Positions 39,728 through 50,643 of a stretch of DNA of 64,000 nucleotides are shown piece by piece. The stretch is from Streptomyces sp. ICC1 (GTDB lineage Bacteria > Actinomycetota > Actinomycetes > Streptomycetales > Streptomycetaceae): NCBI RefSeq assembly GCF_003287935.1, contig NZ_CP030287.1, positions 6,661,227-6,725,226 on the forward strand. Direction: 5' to 3'. Under the pieces are notes generated by a model. That model was given only the letters and a program-made list of their open reading frames with translations, was not told the DNA's origin and did not search any database. A program made the translations under genes and the position numbers. Within the stretch, counting starts at the first letter, position 1; each line of letters starts with the position of its first letter.

Positions 39728-40870
39728 CTACATGAGAGGGGTCAGGAAGCGGCGCAGGGCCTCCTCGTATCCGGCCGGGTCGGCGTTCCACATCGCCCCG
39801 TGCGCGGCTCCGGGAACGGTCCGCAGGGTCACCAGGTCGGGGCGGGCGGCGGCGAGCCGGCGGGAGGGCTCCCAGGGGGCGAGCGCGTCGTCGGGGCCGT
39901 GGAAGACCAGCACGGGGATCTTCAGCGCGGCCGGATCCGCGCCCGGGGCCCGGCGGTCGGCGCGCAGGCCCGCGCGCCCCTCCGCGGCCTTGACGGCGAA
40001 GGGGAGCAGCGGGGCCGGGGTGCGGCGCGCGGCGGCCAGCGCGCGCAGGGTGGCGTGCCAGTCCAGCACGGGCGAGTCGAGGACCAGCCCGGCGATCCGA
40101 GAGGCCAGCGCCGAGCGCTCGGCCGCGTGCAGGGCCATGGTGGCGCCGGTGGACCAGCCGTGCAGGACGACGCGGCGGGCTCCGTAGCGCAGGGCGTAGC
40201 GGATGGCCGCGTCGAGGTCGCGCCATTCGGACTCGCCGAGGTGGCCGAGGCCGTCCGGGGAGGCGGGGGCGCCGAGGTCTCCGCGGTAGGCGAGGTCCAG
40301 GACGGGCAGCCGGTGGCGGTGGAGGAAGGGCATGACCACCATCGGGTGCTCCCGGGTGGCGCCGAGCCCGTGGACGGTGATCACCCAGGTGTCCCGGGCC
40401 GCGGGGACGAACCAGGCGGGCAGTGCCCCGAGCTCGCCGGGGACGTCCACGTCGGCGTGGTCCAGCCCGAGGGCGGAGCCGGGGTTCCCCAGGTGGACCT
40501 GGGGGGTGAGGGTGACGCGGGTGCCGGGGTCGAGGCTGCCGTGGGTGACGGCGACGAGCCGGCGCACCACGGTGTCGGGCCCGTGCGGAGCGTCCGGGAG
40601 GACGGGCCCGACCACGGCGTGCACCCCGGGCCCGGTGAGCCCGTAGGTGCCGGGGCGCAGGGAGGTCAGGGAGCGGGTCAGCTCGACCCGTCCGGCGGCG
40701 GTGGAGTGGACGCTGAGCAGGGGGCTGCCGGGGAGCGGGCGGCCCGGCTCGGTCCGCAGGGCCGCGTCGGCGGCGCAGCGGCCCGCCAGGGCGGCGGCGG
40801 TGAGGGCTGCCGCGCCGGCGCCGAGCAAGGTCGTGGTGACGGCCGCTGCCGTCGCTGTAGCGGTGCGCAC
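39728..40870 (-). CDS. Membrane-anchored alpha/beta hydrolase
   Basis: 380 residues from a GTG. An N-terminal hydrophobic anchor (ATAAAVTTTLLGAGAAALTA) and a beta-rich prodomain precede the hydrolase: VITVHGLGATREH (oxyanion region), nucleophile Ser in VVLHGWSTGATMALHA, Asp in VLVFHGPDDALAP and His in PGAAHGAMWN. Looks like an esterase or lipase-type enzyme on the outer face of the membrane. Substrate unknown. Confidence 0.87.
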   Translation of the reverse strand: MRTATATAAAVTTTLLGAGAAALTAAALAGRCAADAALRTEPGRPLPGSPLLSVHSTAAGRVELTRSLTSLRPGTYGLTGPGVHAVVGPVLPDAPHGPDTVVRRLVAVTHGSLDPGTRVTLTPQVHLGNPGSALGLDHADVDVPGELGALPAWFVPAARDTWVITVHGLGATREHPMVVMPFLHRHRLPVLDLAYRGDLGAPASPDGLGHLGESEWRDLDAAIRYALRYGARRVVLHGWSTGATMALHAAERSALASRIAGLVLDSPVLDWHATLRALAAARRTPAPLLPFAVKAAEGRAGLRADRRAPGADPAALKIPVLVFHGPDDALAPWEPSRRLAAARPDLVTLRTVPGAAHGAMWNADPAGYEEALRRFLTPLM

Positions 40871-41258
40871 CGCTCCAGTGTCGAGGCGGATGCGGCGGCG
40901 GGCCACCGGAGGAGATCGTTCCGGCCGAGGACGCGCGCGGCGCCGGCCGCTCCCCGCGCATCCGCGCGCGACGATCCGGAGGCGGCCGGGCCGGAGCCCC
41001 TCGGGACGGCCCGGGGGCGTGATCTGGGTCTCTTCCGGAGCCCCGCCCGCACGGGGCGGCGTACCGGAAGTCCCACCGGCGGGAGTGCGGGCACCCTGCC
41101 GTGACATGCGTTAATCGACATATCAACTCCGATACCGGGACGAAGGTCCCGATCCGGTGTCGGAGTGATACACCGCGCCGCCCCTGCCAGTTCACCTTCC
41201 GTTCATCCAGGTTGCCTACGGTCCACGAACCACTGACGTCAAACAGAAGCCTGGGTAA
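40871..41258. other. Intergenic region upstream of pit
   Basis: 388 bases. Holds an imperfect hairpin at about 41126-41167 (actccgatac... with ...ggtgtcggagt, inner stem gggac/gtccc) and the PHO box at 41190-41211. No gene seen. Confidence 0.7.
41190..41211 (+). promoter_or_regulatory. PHO box (PhoP direct repeats)
   Basis: Two adjacent 11-base units gttcaccttcc and gttcatccagg agree with the Streptomyces PhoP consensus (G[TG]TCAYYYR[GC]G), 48 bases before the pit start. Places pit under PhoR-PhoP phosphate control. Confidence 0.85.
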
Positions 41259-42530
<1,272 letters not shown>

Positions 42531-42558
42531 CCCCGAGAACGACAGAGGATTCAGCGGT

Positions 42559-42780
42559 ATGAAGATCGACTGGGAAGCACTCGGCTCCGTCTTCGGAGTC
42601 AGCCTCTCCGCCACCGTCGCCCTCGTGACCCTGTTCACCCTGGGTCTGATGGGGCTCTCCAAGCACGAGGCCGCCACCGAGCAGGGAGGCGCCGCCACCC
42701 TGGCCCGCAGCGGTGCGTACGCCTGCTTCGCGCTCTGCGCGGCGGCCGTGGCCTACGGGATCTACCTGATCGTCGCCTGA
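42559..42780 (+). CDS. Small membrane protein linked to pit
   Basis: 73 residues, two hydrophobic helices (VSLSATVALVTLFTLGLMGL and ACFALCAAAVAYGIYLIVA). It starts with MKIDWEALGSVFGV after agaggatt, 28 bases after pit, so the two share a transcript. Such a small partner behind pit is common in streptomycetes; role unknown. Confidence 0.85.
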   Translation: MKIDWEALGSVFGVSLSATVALVTLFTLGLMGLSKHEAATEQGGAATLARSGAYACFALCAAAVAYGIYLIVA

Positions 42781-42872
42781 GGCACCGGGCACGGCCTGCG
42801 AAGGCCGGTGTGCGGGTTCGTGGTCAGGTACGTGTGCAGGTTCGTGTGAAGGTTCACGTCAAGGTTCGTGTG

Positions 42873-42907
42873 AAGGCTCCCTCCGGGTTCGTCCCGGGGG
42901 GAGCTTT
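42873..42907 (+). terminator. Hairpin terminator after pit unit
   Basis: 15-bp stem with two G-T pairs (aaggctccctccggg, loop ttcgt, cccggggggagcttt). Preceded at 42813-42872 by loose direct repeats of ggttcgtgtgaa. Confidence 0.82.
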
Positions 42908-42924
42908 CACGTGCCCGGCGCCGC

Positions 42925-43110
42925 TTCCCCCGCCGCCCCGCCGCAGGTCAACGGCGAGTTGACGGGCATTCGCGCTGCGTGGTGGACTGCCCGAGCCATC
43001 ACGGCGGCATGGAGAGGAAGTCCGGTGCGAATCCGGCGCGGTCCCGCCACTGTCACCGGAGCACTCGGGCCTCGGGCCGAGCGCGACCGGGAGCCAGGAA
43101 CTCTCGCCGC
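42925..43110 (+). ncRNA. Cobalamin riboswitch
   Basis: The conserved core is plain: ggaagtccggtgcgaatcc followed by ggcgcggtcccgccactgt (about 43017-43054), which includes the B12 box region, then gggagccaggaactctcgccg (around 43088-43108). It lies in the leader of cobD. In actinobacteria it normally shuts down downstream B12 genes when adenosylcobalamin is plentiful. The 5' limit is approximate. Confidence 0.93.
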
Positions 43111-43161
43111 CGGACACGTCGAACCAGGGCGCGGACCCTGAGTGAGGACATACCTGCCACC

Positions 43162-44127
43162 ATGCGTGCCGACCGCGTCTTCGCGTACGGCGCCACGGCC
43201 GGCCTGATCGGCGACCGGATCCTCGGGGATCCGCGCCGAGGGCATCCCGTGGCCGCCTTCGGACGACCCGCCGCCGCGGTCGAACGCGCCCTGTGGCGCG
43301 ACGACCGCGCGCGGGGCGCCCTGCACACCCTGGTGTGCGCCGGGGGCGCGGCCGCGATCGGCGCGCTGGGCGCCCGCGCCGTGCGCTCCCGGCCCGCCGC
43401 CGCCCGCGTCGCCCTCACCGCCGCCGCCACCTGGGCCGTCGTGGGCGGCACCTCGCTGGGCCGGGAGGCCCGCGCCATCGGCGGCGCGCTCGCCGCCGGG
43501 AACACCGAGGCGGCCCGGGCCCGGCTGCCCCACCTGTGCGGACGCGACCCGCAGGCCCTGGACGAGCAGCAGATGGCCCGCGCGGTCGTCGAGTCGGTCG
43601 CCGAGAACACCTCCGACGCGGTGGTCGGGGCCCTGGTGTGGGGCGCCGTCGCCGGCGTCCCCGGGCTGCTGGCCTTCCGCGCCGTGAACACCCTGGACGC
43701 GATGGTCGGCCACAAGTCGCCCCGCCACCTGCGCTACGGCTGGGCCTCGGCCCGGCTCGACGACGTCGCGGGCTGGCCGGGCGCCCGGCTGACGGCGCTG
43801 GCCGCCGTCCTGGCCGGTCCCGACCGGCGGGGAGCCGTACGGGCCTGGCGCGCGGACGCGGCCAAGCACCCGAGCCCGAACGCCGGGCCCGTGGAGTCCT
43901 CCTTCGCCGGGGCGCTCGGCGTACGGCTGGGCGGGACCCTGGCGTACGCGGGCCGGGTAGAACACCGGGCCGTGCTGAACGGCGGGACCGGGCGGCCCGT
44001 GGAGGTCGCGGACATCGAACGCGCGGTGCGGCTGTCGCGCCAGGTGACGTGGGTGGCGCTGGGGGCCTGTGTGGCCGCCCGGACCCTGGCCGCCGGCATC
44101 TCCCGTACAGGAAAGGGGCGCGCATGA
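43162..44127 (+). CDS. cobD: Cobalamin biosynthesis protein CobD/CbiB
   Basis: 321 residues. Membrane enzyme that attaches the aminopropanol arm to cobyric acid to give cobinamide. Characteristic motifs: [21 protein letters not shown] at the start, [38 protein letters not shown], then [20 protein letters not shown]. Transmembrane segments fall between. It follows the cobalamin riboswitch and overlaps cobQ by four bases (atga), so translation is coupled. Confidence 0.94.
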   Translation: MRADRVFAYGATAGLIGDRILGDPRRGHPVAAFGRPAAAVERALWRDDRARGALHTLVCAGGAAAIGALGARAVRSRPAAARVALTAAATWAVVGGTSLGREARAIGGALAAGNTEAARARLPHLCGRDPQALDEQQMARAVVESVAENTSDAVVGALVWGAVAGVPGLLAFRAVNTLDAMVGHKSPRHLRYGWASARLDDVAGWPGARLTALAAVLAGPDRRGAVRAWRADAAKHPSPNAGPVESSFAGALGVRLGGTLAYAGRVEHRAVLNGGTGRPVEVADIERAVRLSRQVTWVALGACVAARTLAAGISRTGKGRA

Positions 44128-45644
44128 GCGGCGCGAAGCGCGGCGGGGGGCTCCTCGTCGCCGGTACGACGTCCGACGCGGGCAAGAGCGTGGTCACGGC
44201 GGGCATCTGCCGCTGGCTGGCGCGCAGCGGGGTGAAGGTGGCCCCCTTCAAGGCGCAGAACATGTCGCTGAACTCCTTCGTGACGAGGGAGGGCGCCGAG
44301 ATCGGGCGCGCGCAGGCCATGCAGGCCCAGGCCGCCCGCGTGGAGCCGACCGCGCTGATGAACCCGGTACTGCTCAAGCCCGGCAGCGACCGCAGCAGCC
44401 AGGTGGTGCTGCTGGGCAAGCCGGTGGGCGAGATGAGCGCCCGCGGCTACCACGGGGGGCGCCAGGAGCAGCTGCTCGGCATCGTCACGGACTGCCTGGA
44501 GCAGTTGCGGGGCACGTATGACGCCGTGATCTGCGAGGGGGCGGGCAGCCCGGCCGAGATCAACCTGCGCCGGACCGACATCGTGAACATGGGCATCGCG
44601 CGGGCCGCGCGGTTCCCTGTGGTCGTGGTCGGCGACATCGACCGCGGCGGGGTCTTCGCGTCGTTCTTCGGCACGACCGCGCTGCTGTCGCCCGAGGACC
44701 AGTCGCTGATCGCGGGGTACATGGTCAACAAGTTCCGCGGCGACGTCACCCTGCTGGAACCGGGCATGGAGATGCTGCGGGGCCTGACCGGGCGGGCGAC
44801 GTACGGGGTGCTGCCCTTCCAGCACGGGCTGGGCATCGACGAGGAGGACGGCCTGCGGGTCTCTCTGCGGGGCGCGGTACGGGAATCCGTGGTCGCCCCG
44901 CCCGTGGGCGAGGACGTGCTGCGGGTCGCGGTGTGCGCGGTGCCGCTGATGTCGAACTTCACGGACGTCGACGCGCTCGCGGCGGAGCCGGGAGTGGTCG
45001 TGCGGTTCGTGGACCGCGCCGAGGAACTGGTCGACGCGGACCTCGTCGTCGTGCCGGGCACCCGGGGCACGGTGAAGGCCCTCGCCTGGCTGCGCGAGCG
45101 CGGGCTGGCGGACGCGCTGGCCCGGCGGGCCGCGGAGGGGCGGCCGGTGCTGGGCATCTGCGGCGGGTTCCAGGTGCTCGGCGAGCACATCGAGGACGAG
45201 GTCGAGTCGAAGGCCGGCTCCGTGCCGGGGCTCGGCCTGCTGCCCGTACGCGTGCGCTTCGAGCGGGAGAAGACCCTGGCGCGGCCGGTCGGCTCGGCGC
45301 TGGGCGAGCCCGTGGAGGGGTACGAGATCCACCACGGGGTCGCCGAGGTCCTGGGCGGGACCCCCTTCCTGGACGGGTGCCGGGTCGGTTCGGTGTGGGG
45401 CACGCACTGGCACGGCTCGCTGGAGTCGGACGGCTTCCGCCGGGCGTTCCTGCGCGAGGTCGCCGCCGCGGCCGGCCGCCGGTTCGTGCCCGCGCCGGAC
45501 ACCTCCTTCGCCACCCTGCGGGAGGAGCAGCTGGACCTGCTCGGCGACCTGGTCGAGGAGCACGCGGACACGGACGCCCTGCTCCGCCTGATCGAGACCG
45601 GAGCCCCCTCGGGCCTCCCCTTCCTCCCTCCGGGCGCCCCGTGA
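44124..45644 (+). CDS. cobQ: Cobyric acid synthase
   Basis: 506 residues. Amidates carboxyl groups b, d, e and g of adenosylcobyrinic diamide with glutamine and ATP. N-terminal ATP domain: [20 protein letters not shown] (P-loop-like), then [13 protein letters not shown] and [19 protein letters not shown]-terminal class I glutamine amidotransferase: Cys346 in [12 protein letters not shown], with the His in [17 protein letters not shown] ending. It is the second gene after the riboswitch. The remaining cob genes are not in the window. Confidence 0.95.
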   Translation: MSGAKRGGGLLVAGTTSDAGKSVVTAGICRWLARSGVKVAPFKAQNMSLNSFVTREGAEIGRAQAMQAQAARVEPTALMNPVLLKPGSDRSSQVVLLGKPVGEMSARGYHGGRQEQLLGIVTDCLEQLRGTYDAVICEGAGSPAEINLRRTDIVNMGIARAARFPVVVVGDIDRGGVFASFFGTTALLSPEDQSLIAGYMVNKFRGDVTLLEPGMEMLRGLTGRATYGVLPFQHGLGIDEEDGLRVSLRGAVRESVVAPPVGEDVLRVAVCAVPLMSNFTDVDALAAEPGVVVRFVDRAEELVDADLVVVPGTRGTVKALAWLRERGLADALARRAAEGRPVLGICGGFQVLGEHIEDEVESKAGSVPGLGLLPVRVRFEREKTLARPVGSALGEPVEGYEIHHGVAEVLGGTPFLDGCRVGSVWGTHWHGSLESDGFRRAFLREVAAAAGRRFVPAPDTSFATLREEQLDLLGDLVEEHADTDALLRLIETGAPSGLPFLPPGAP

Positions 45645-45680
45645 CGCCCCCGTCCCCGCGGGGGCCGTCCCCGACCCGAT

Positions 45681-45712
45681 GTCCAGCCCCGCCGGCGCTC
45701 GAGGCGCGGGGT
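45681..45712. repeat. Streptomyces intergenic repeat
   Basis: gtccagccccgccggcgctc followed by gaggcgcgggg is the palindromic-type element that recurs in many streptomycete intergenic regions. It sits between cobQ and the P-loop fragment, at the point where the fragment loses its reading resemblance. Confidence 0.7.
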
Positions 45713-45715
45713 TCG

Positions 45716-45891
45716 GGCGGGGTCCGCAGGACGTCCTCGAGGACGGTGGTCTTGCCCGCGCCCCAGGGGCCGGCGAGCGCGACCCGCCCTTCGCGGTCGA
45801 GCGCTTCCACGGCGCGGGCGGTCGCCGCCGCGGCCGCGCGCGGAGCCCCGGTGACCGGCGGGGTGGTGTCGAACTCCGTGTCCGGCCTCAC
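45716..45891 (-). pseudogene. P-loop NTPase N-terminal fragment
   Basis: About 59 codons: VRPDTEFDTTPPVTGAPRAA, then VEALDREGRVALAGPWGAGK and TTVLEDVLRTPP. The GPWGAGKTT P-loop is followed at once by the intergenic repeat, with no Walker B. The GTG at 45891 has only a poor ribosome site. It diverges from the 5'-truncated large protein at 46017, and could be that protein's own ATPase end, inverted, or a separate gene remnant. Confidence 0.6.
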
Positions 45892-46016
45892 GCAGGGGCC
45901 CCGTAGGGCGCCGCGGAGCGGGATGGAACGGCCGCGGCGGCGGGGCCGGGCGCGGGGGCGCCGACCCCGGTCTGCGTACGTACGTACTCGCGCACGAGGA
46001 GCTGCGCCGCGCGGCC

Positions 46017-48662
46017 GTGCACGCCCTCGGGGACGCCGAACTCGCCGGCTACGAGGCCAGGCTGCACGCCTGGGCCGACGGCTACCGGGACAAGGGCTGG
46101 CCGGAGGAGACGCCGGACTACCTCCTGACCGGGTACACCCGCCTGGCCCAGCACGGGGCGGACCCCAAGCGGCCGGCGGCCCTCGTCCTCGACCCGCGGC
46201 GCCAGCTCCGGCTCGTCGACCGCTCCGGCATGGACCTCGCGCTCTCGGACCTCGACCTGGCCGCGGCCGCCGCCACGGACGACACCCCGCGCAGCCTCTC
46301 CCTACGGGCGGGCGCCGCCGTATCGCGGGAGCTCCTCCTCCGGCACTCCGGGACCCTGCCGCCCTCCATGTCCCGTGCGCTCGCCCGGCTCGGAGACGCC
46401 CGCCGGGCAAGATCGCTGGCCCTCGCGTCCCCCTTCGCCTCCGCCAAGGCGGCGGCACTGGCCGACGTGGCCCGGGTACTGGCGGGCACCGGACACGAAC
46501 GGGCCCCGGAGACCGCACGGGAGGCTGCGACGTGGGCACGTGCGGCAGGCCGACAGACCCGTTCCCCGGGCGGAGACCTCGACGGGACGGAGTCGGCGGC
46601 CGCTGCCCGAGCAGCTGTCGCCCTGATCGCGACACGGCAGGTGGAAGCCGGTGTGGAACTGCTCCGCGCGACGCGGGGAGTGGGCACGGAGCAGTACGAA
46701 GCACGGGCGGAGGCGGTCCGCCTCCTGCGACCGGACCACCCGGCGCCGGCGACGGAACTCCTCGACGGCATGGAGGAACAGGCAGAGGACCTGGCGGACC
46801 TGGCGGACGGCCACGGCCACGGCACCGGCTATTGCACCCGCTTCGACTACGGCTCCCGCCTCGGTGAAGACCGGGCCGCCCCGGTCCAGTTCTGGGCGAT
46901 CCTGGCGGCCGCTGCCCCGGAGCGTGCGGACCGGATCCACGACGGCATCCTCGGCCATGCCCGGGCCGTGTGGGCCGGTGCGCCGACGCTCGAGAACATC
47001 GACGTCCTGGCGCTCGCGGCTTCGGCCCTGGCGGTTGCCCGCCCGGAAGAGGCCGCGGCCCTCGCCCGGACGGGCGGCCAATACCTCCGGTCGATGGTCG
47101 GCCGGGCCGGATCGGGGTCGACGGCGGACCTCCCTTATGCCTACCTCTCCTTCGGAAGGACATTCGAGAGGCTCATGAGGGCGCTCGCCGACACCGGAGT
47201 TCCGACGGACCAGAGGCAACGGCTTTACGACGTGCTGCCCGAGCACTTCCGTGCCTGCCTGACTTCGTCCGACGCCACCCCCTTCGGTGGTGACGCGGCG
47301 ACCGCGGGCGGGACGGGTTCAGGTGACGAAGCCGTCGGCCGTGCCGGCTTCGAGGACTCCGGGTCGTCCGGGTGGTGGGTGGCGGAGAAACTGGCGCGTG
47401 ACGCCTTTCGGCTGGCGGAACTGGGCCGGGTCCACGAGGCGAAGCACCGTCTGGACGAGGCCCTCACCGTGCTGCGCGGGGCTTCCGGTCCCGAGGCGAG
47501 CAGTCCGCCCGCGATCTCCTGGCTGCCCGCACTGGCGGGCGCACTCGTACGGGTCGGCCGCCACGCGGACGCCGACGAACTCGCCGCCGGACTGACGCCT
47601 CCCGCCGAAGGCGCACTGGCCCTCGCCGCCGTGTCGCTGGCGTACGGGGATTCGGGGCGCGGGACGGACGCGCGGAGGCATGCCCACGAGGCGGCTCGGG
47701 CAGCGCGGGCCGCCCTGGGCACGGCCGATGACTACGCCACGGCCTATCGGGCCTCCCGCGCGTGGGCCTCCGCTGCGCAAGCGCTGGCCTGGGCAGGGGA
47801 GGGCGACGCCGCGGTGGAGCTCTTCGAGGAGGCAGAGCCCTGGAGGCGTGGACGGAAGGGCATGGGGCGCAGCGAGGCCCGGGAGGCGCGCACCGCCGTC
47901 GCCACAGGGGTCGCCGCTCACGATCCGGCCCTTGCCGCGGGCCTGGTCGACGAGGAGCGGGAGCGCCTGCTCGCCTCATGGCGGCCGCCGCGCGGATCGG
48001 CCGGCTCCCGCCTGGCCGACCTCGCCGAGCTCCTGCCCGCCGCAGCTGCGGCCGCGGCCGTATCCGTATCGGAGGAACCCTGCCTGGAGCGCCTCCACGA
48101 CGCGATCCGCGGAGCCCTCGCCTACACGACCGAGCCGCCGCAGACCTGGCGGGAGGAAACCGTCCTCGTGCACGCCCTGCTGCGGATCGGATCCGGGACG
48201 GACCCGGCCCCCCAGCTGGACTGGCTGGACCGGACCATGCGGGCCCGCCACCCGGAACGCTTTCCGGCGGCCGGGCTCGCGGTGGTCCACGCGCTGCGGG
48301 GCGACACCTCCGAGGCCTGGCGGACAGCCGACCGGCTGCGGGCTCCGGAGCACCGGTCAGCCGCGTTCGCGGCCGTCGCGGGCCACCTCGCCCGTGCACC
48401 GGCCCGGGTGCCCCCTTCCCAGTACCCCGCGGATCCCGACCGGTTCACCCACGTGGTCCGCGCCCTCGCCCTCGCCCTGGCCGCCTCGCCGCACACTCCC
48501 GCGGACAAGGAGGCGGCTTCCAGGTTCGCGCGGCAGTCACTGGAGGGCGCCGACACCGACTGGCACCACGCCCTGGCGGTACTGGCAGCGCTCGCGCCGG
48601 AAGCGGTCGTACGCGTCCGGGACATCGCCTTCGCCCACCTCCGCACCGGGACTCCGGTGTGA
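46017..48662 (+). CDS. Large helical-repeat protein, probably 5'-truncated
   Basis: 881 residues from a GTG without ribosome site. The same frame is open back to 45645 with no start codon, and 45972-46016 still reads coding-like (LRTYVLAHEELRRAA), so the true N-terminus seems lost. The start of the piece (VLAHEELRRAA, ELAGYEARLHAWADGYRDKG, YLLTGYTRLAQ) resembles the region after the NTPase in large STAND-type proteins. The rest is Ala/Arg/Leu-rich helical repeats (TPR/HEAT-like, for example ALARLGDARRARSLALASPF). No catalytic motif remains. It may be a signalling or defence-type NTPase remnant; function unknown. Confidence 0.65.
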   Translation: MHALGDAELAGYEARLHAWADGYRDKGWPEETPDYLLTGYTRLAQHGADPKRPAALVLDPRRQLRLVDRSGMDLALSDLDLAAAAATDDTPRSLSLRAGAAVSRELLLRHSGTLPPSMSRALARLGDARRARSLALASPFASAKAAALADVARVLAGTGHERAPETAREAATWARAAGRQTRSPGGDLDGTESAAAARAAVALIATRQVEAGVELLRATRGVGTEQYEARAEAVRLLRPDHPAPATELLDGMEEQAEDLADLADGHGHGTGYCTRFDYGSRLGEDRAAPVQFWAILAAAAPERADRIHDGILGHARAVWAGAPTLENIDVLALAASALAVARPEEAAALARTGGQYLRSMVGRAGSGSTADLPYAYLSFGRTFERLMRALADTGVPTDQRQRLYDVLPEHFRACLTSSDATPFGGDAATAGGTGSGDEAVGRAGFEDSGSSGWWVAEKLARDAFRLAELGRVHEAKHRLDEALTVLRGASGPEASSPPAISWLPALAGALVRVGRHADADELAAGLTPPAEGALALAAVSLAYGDSGRGTDARRHAHEAARAARAALGTADDYATAYRASRAWASAAQALAWAGEGDAAVELFEEAEPWRRGRKGMGRSEAREARTAVATGVAAHDPALAAGLVDEERERLLASWRPPRGSAGSRLADLAELLPAAAAAAAVSVSEEPCLERLHDAIRGALAYTTEPPQTWREETVLVHALLRIGSGTDPAPQLDWLDRTMRARHPERFPAAGLAVVHALRGDTSEAWRTADRLRAPEHRSAAFAAVAGHLARAPARVPPSQYPADPDRFTHVVRALALALAASPHTPADKEAASRFARQSLEGADTDWHHALAVLAALAPEAVVRVRDIAFAHLRTGTPV

Positions 48663-48724
48663 GCTCCACGAAGCCGGCGTGCTCGGCGATCAGCGGATGG
48701 CGGGGGGCACTGCGGGTCGCCGAG

Positions 48725-49531
48725 TCAGTACGGCGGGGCTTCGCTGTATTCACCTGGGGCCCATTCGCCTCCCCGGGAAGCGCGTTCGGCCCTGAGCCGG
48801 GCGTAACGCTCGCGGGCCGCAACGTCGGCTACGTTCTCCAGATCGCCGGTTTCGTGACCCCATGCCTTCAGCGCGTCCAGGACTCGGTCCCGGTTGTGGC
48901 GATCAGTGCTGGTGGCCAGCAGGCGGCGGGCGTGATCGACCAGCTCGCCCCGCTGCTCGGCGAGAAGGGGGTGCTCTGCGAGGGGGATGGCGGCGACGAG
49001 GGCTGCATCGCGTGCGTCTGCGCTCTCGTGGCCGAGGAAGGGCTGGACGGCGGAGAAGAGCGCCGGCCGCAGGTTCCGGAACGCTCGCATCTCCTCGTAC
49101 TCGAGGAGGAACTGATCGCCGTAGTGACGCTCGCCGAGGGCGACGCACTCGTCGTCCGCATCGTAGGCGGTGGCGCTGAGCCAGGCCAGCAGCCTCACGA
49201 GAGTCGGGCGACGCGTCGGCACAGCGGAGTCGGGGTCGAAGTCACCCGCTGTGATGTCCGGTTGGTTGAGGATGGCCGCGACGTAGAGTGCCACGGGCAC
49301 GGTGGCCTCGTAGAAGGTGTTCTGGTGGGTCACTTCTTCGAGCACGTTCTTCGCGGCGTCTTCCCTGACGGCCGGATCGGGGTCGAGGAAGCGTGCCAAT
49401 GCCGCCGGCAGGGATTCGCCCGTCCCGCACGCAGTGGCCAGGGACGCCCAATCCGTACCGTCGAGGAACTCTTGATGGTGCGGTAGCCCGTCGGGGCCGG
49501 GCTTTCCCGTCTGCCCGCGGTTCTTGGTCAC
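48725..49531 (-). CDS. HEAT-like helical protein
   Basis: 268 residues: FLDGTDWASLATACGTGESL, FLDPDPAVREDAAKNVLEEV, RPTLVRLLAWLSATAYDADD, RPALFSAVQPFLGHESADAR and ALKAWGHETGDLENVADVAA repeat with HEAT-like spacing. It looks like the solitary HEAT-type proteins often found beside toxin or immunity loci, but no toxin is here. It converges on the 881-residue gene, 62 bases apart. ATG at 49531. Confidence 0.7.
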   Translation of the reverse strand: MTKNRGQTGKPGPDGLPHHQEFLDGTDWASLATACGTGESLPAALARFLDPDPAVREDAAKNVLEEVTHQNTFYEATVPVALYVAAILNQPDITAGDFDPDSAVPTRRPTLVRLLAWLSATAYDADDECVALGERHYGDQFLLEYEEMRAFRNLRPALFSAVQPFLGHESADARDAALVAAIPLAEHPLLAEQRGELVDHARRLLATSTDRHNRDRVLDALKAWGHETGDLENVADVAARERYARLRAERASRGGEWAPGEYSEAPPY

Positions 49532-49698
49532 AGGCAGAGGATATGGCGTCGCTGAGTTGGCATGCGCATGGTTGTCACGCGTACGGGCGGCGGTCTTCGC
49601 GCAGCGACGGTCAGGTCCGGACGCGCGCCCGGCCGGGGCGGTGGTGTTCGGCCCCCGCCGTACAGGTCGGGCGGATCGGCTGACACCGTCCTACGGCG

Positions 49699-50043
49699 GT
49701 GACGATGATGCTCGGCATGCGCAGACAGACCCCGCCGGACGCAGATGCCTGGGCCTCCGCCCCCGACCCGCTGCCGGCCTTGGCCGAACAAGAACTGGCG
49801 TTCCATCAGCGCCGCGGTGACGCCGCGCGGCGCGCGCACCGCGCGATCGAACTCGGCGCACTGGCCAGTGCGTCCGTGACGGTGGTGGAGGCAGGCCTGC
49901 ACGCCCCGGCATGGGTGACGACGATCGTTGCCGGGGGTGCCCTGTTCTGCACCGGGTTCCGCCAGGTCTTCGCCCCCGGCCCCCGCTGGGTGTTGGCGGC
50001 CCAGGCCCGTGAGTCCCTGCGCCGCGCGGTCAACGATGCCACG
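49699..50043 (+). pseudogene. DUF4231 (SLATT-like) protein, 3' end lost
   Basis: About 115 codons: PLPALAEQELAFHQRRGDAA, RRAHRAIELGALASASVTVV and WVTTIVAGGALFCTGFRQVF, RESLRRAVNDA. A two-helix membrane hairpin between basic amphipathic helices is the DUF4231/SLATT layout. Members are about 140 residues or more; this frame instead runs into the terminator and antisense of the lipoprotein gene, stopping only at 50739. GTG 49699 and ATGs at 49705 and 49717 are possible starts. Confidence 0.62.
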
Positions 50044-50087
50044 AAGGGGCGCCGCCCACGTGGTTTCCCACGCGGGCGACGCCCCTT
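50044..50087 (-). terminator. Hairpin terminator
   Basis: 20-bp stem with two mismatches (arms 50044-50063 and 50068-50087) just past the lipoprotein stop. Probably ends the two-gene minus-strand unit. Confidence 0.78.
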
Positions 50088-50109
50088 GCCGGGACGCGTC
50101 CGGATCAGC

Positions 50110-50643
50110 TCACCGTGCGGTCTTCGAGCCGAGTTCGCCGGGCTTCTTCGGCACCCACGGGTGCACGGCGGTGGCCTCCTCGGGGGCGGGCTCACCCATG
50201 GTCACGCGCCAGACGTCCTTGCCGTCCACACTGGTGGCCCGGACCTGGATCTGCTTGATCTGGCCGGTCTCGTGCAGGTAGAGCACGACCTCCTGCCGGA
50301 GCGAGCCCTCGTCGTAGAACTCCGCGGTCACCTTGCCCCGGGCTCCCTTGCCGAATGCCGCGATCCAGTTCTCGGCGGTCTTCTCGGGGACGCCCTCGTC
50401 CTCCTTGTCGGCCACCAGCGACGCCAGCTCGCCGACCTTGCCGTCGGCGATGCGCCACACCACCTGCTGGGTGATGCCCAAGGATCCCGTGGACGGGTAT
50501 CCGACCACGGCGAGCGGCGGGTGGCTGCCGTAGTCACCGGCGTACGCCACGTCTTCGGCATCGTAGGCCGAGGAGCAGGCGGTCAGCATGCCGACGGCCA
50601 TCGCGGAGAGGGCCACGGCCCGCAAGGCCGGTCCTGGCCTCAT
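50110..50643 (-). CDS. Putative lipoprotein
   Basis: 177 residues. Signal peptide with lipobox LTAC (Cys near residue 23: VGMLTACSSAYDAED). The mature part has a cystatin/NTF2-like look (VPEKTAENWIAAFGKGARGK, EFYDEGSLRQEVVLYLHETG, VDGKDVWRVTMGEP) without active-site motif. Its ATG overlaps the stop of the preceding 1347-residue gene (atga), so it is translationally coupled and may aid or chaperone that protein. Confidence 0.82.
   Translation of the reverse strand: MRPGPALRAVALSAMAVGMLTACSSAYDAEDVAYAGDYGSHPPLAVVGYPSTGSLGITQQVVWRIADGKVGELASLVADKEDEGVPEKTAENWIAAFGKGARGKVTAEFYDEGSLRQEVVLYLHETGQIKQIQVRATSVDGKDVWRVTMGEPAPEEATAVHPWVPKKPGELGSKTAR

Noticed and set aside
45645..50043. An intact new defence system (NTPase, HEAT protein, SLATT protein)
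   Set aside because: The NTPase start and the SLATT end are lost, strands conflict, and no complete effector or sensor remains.
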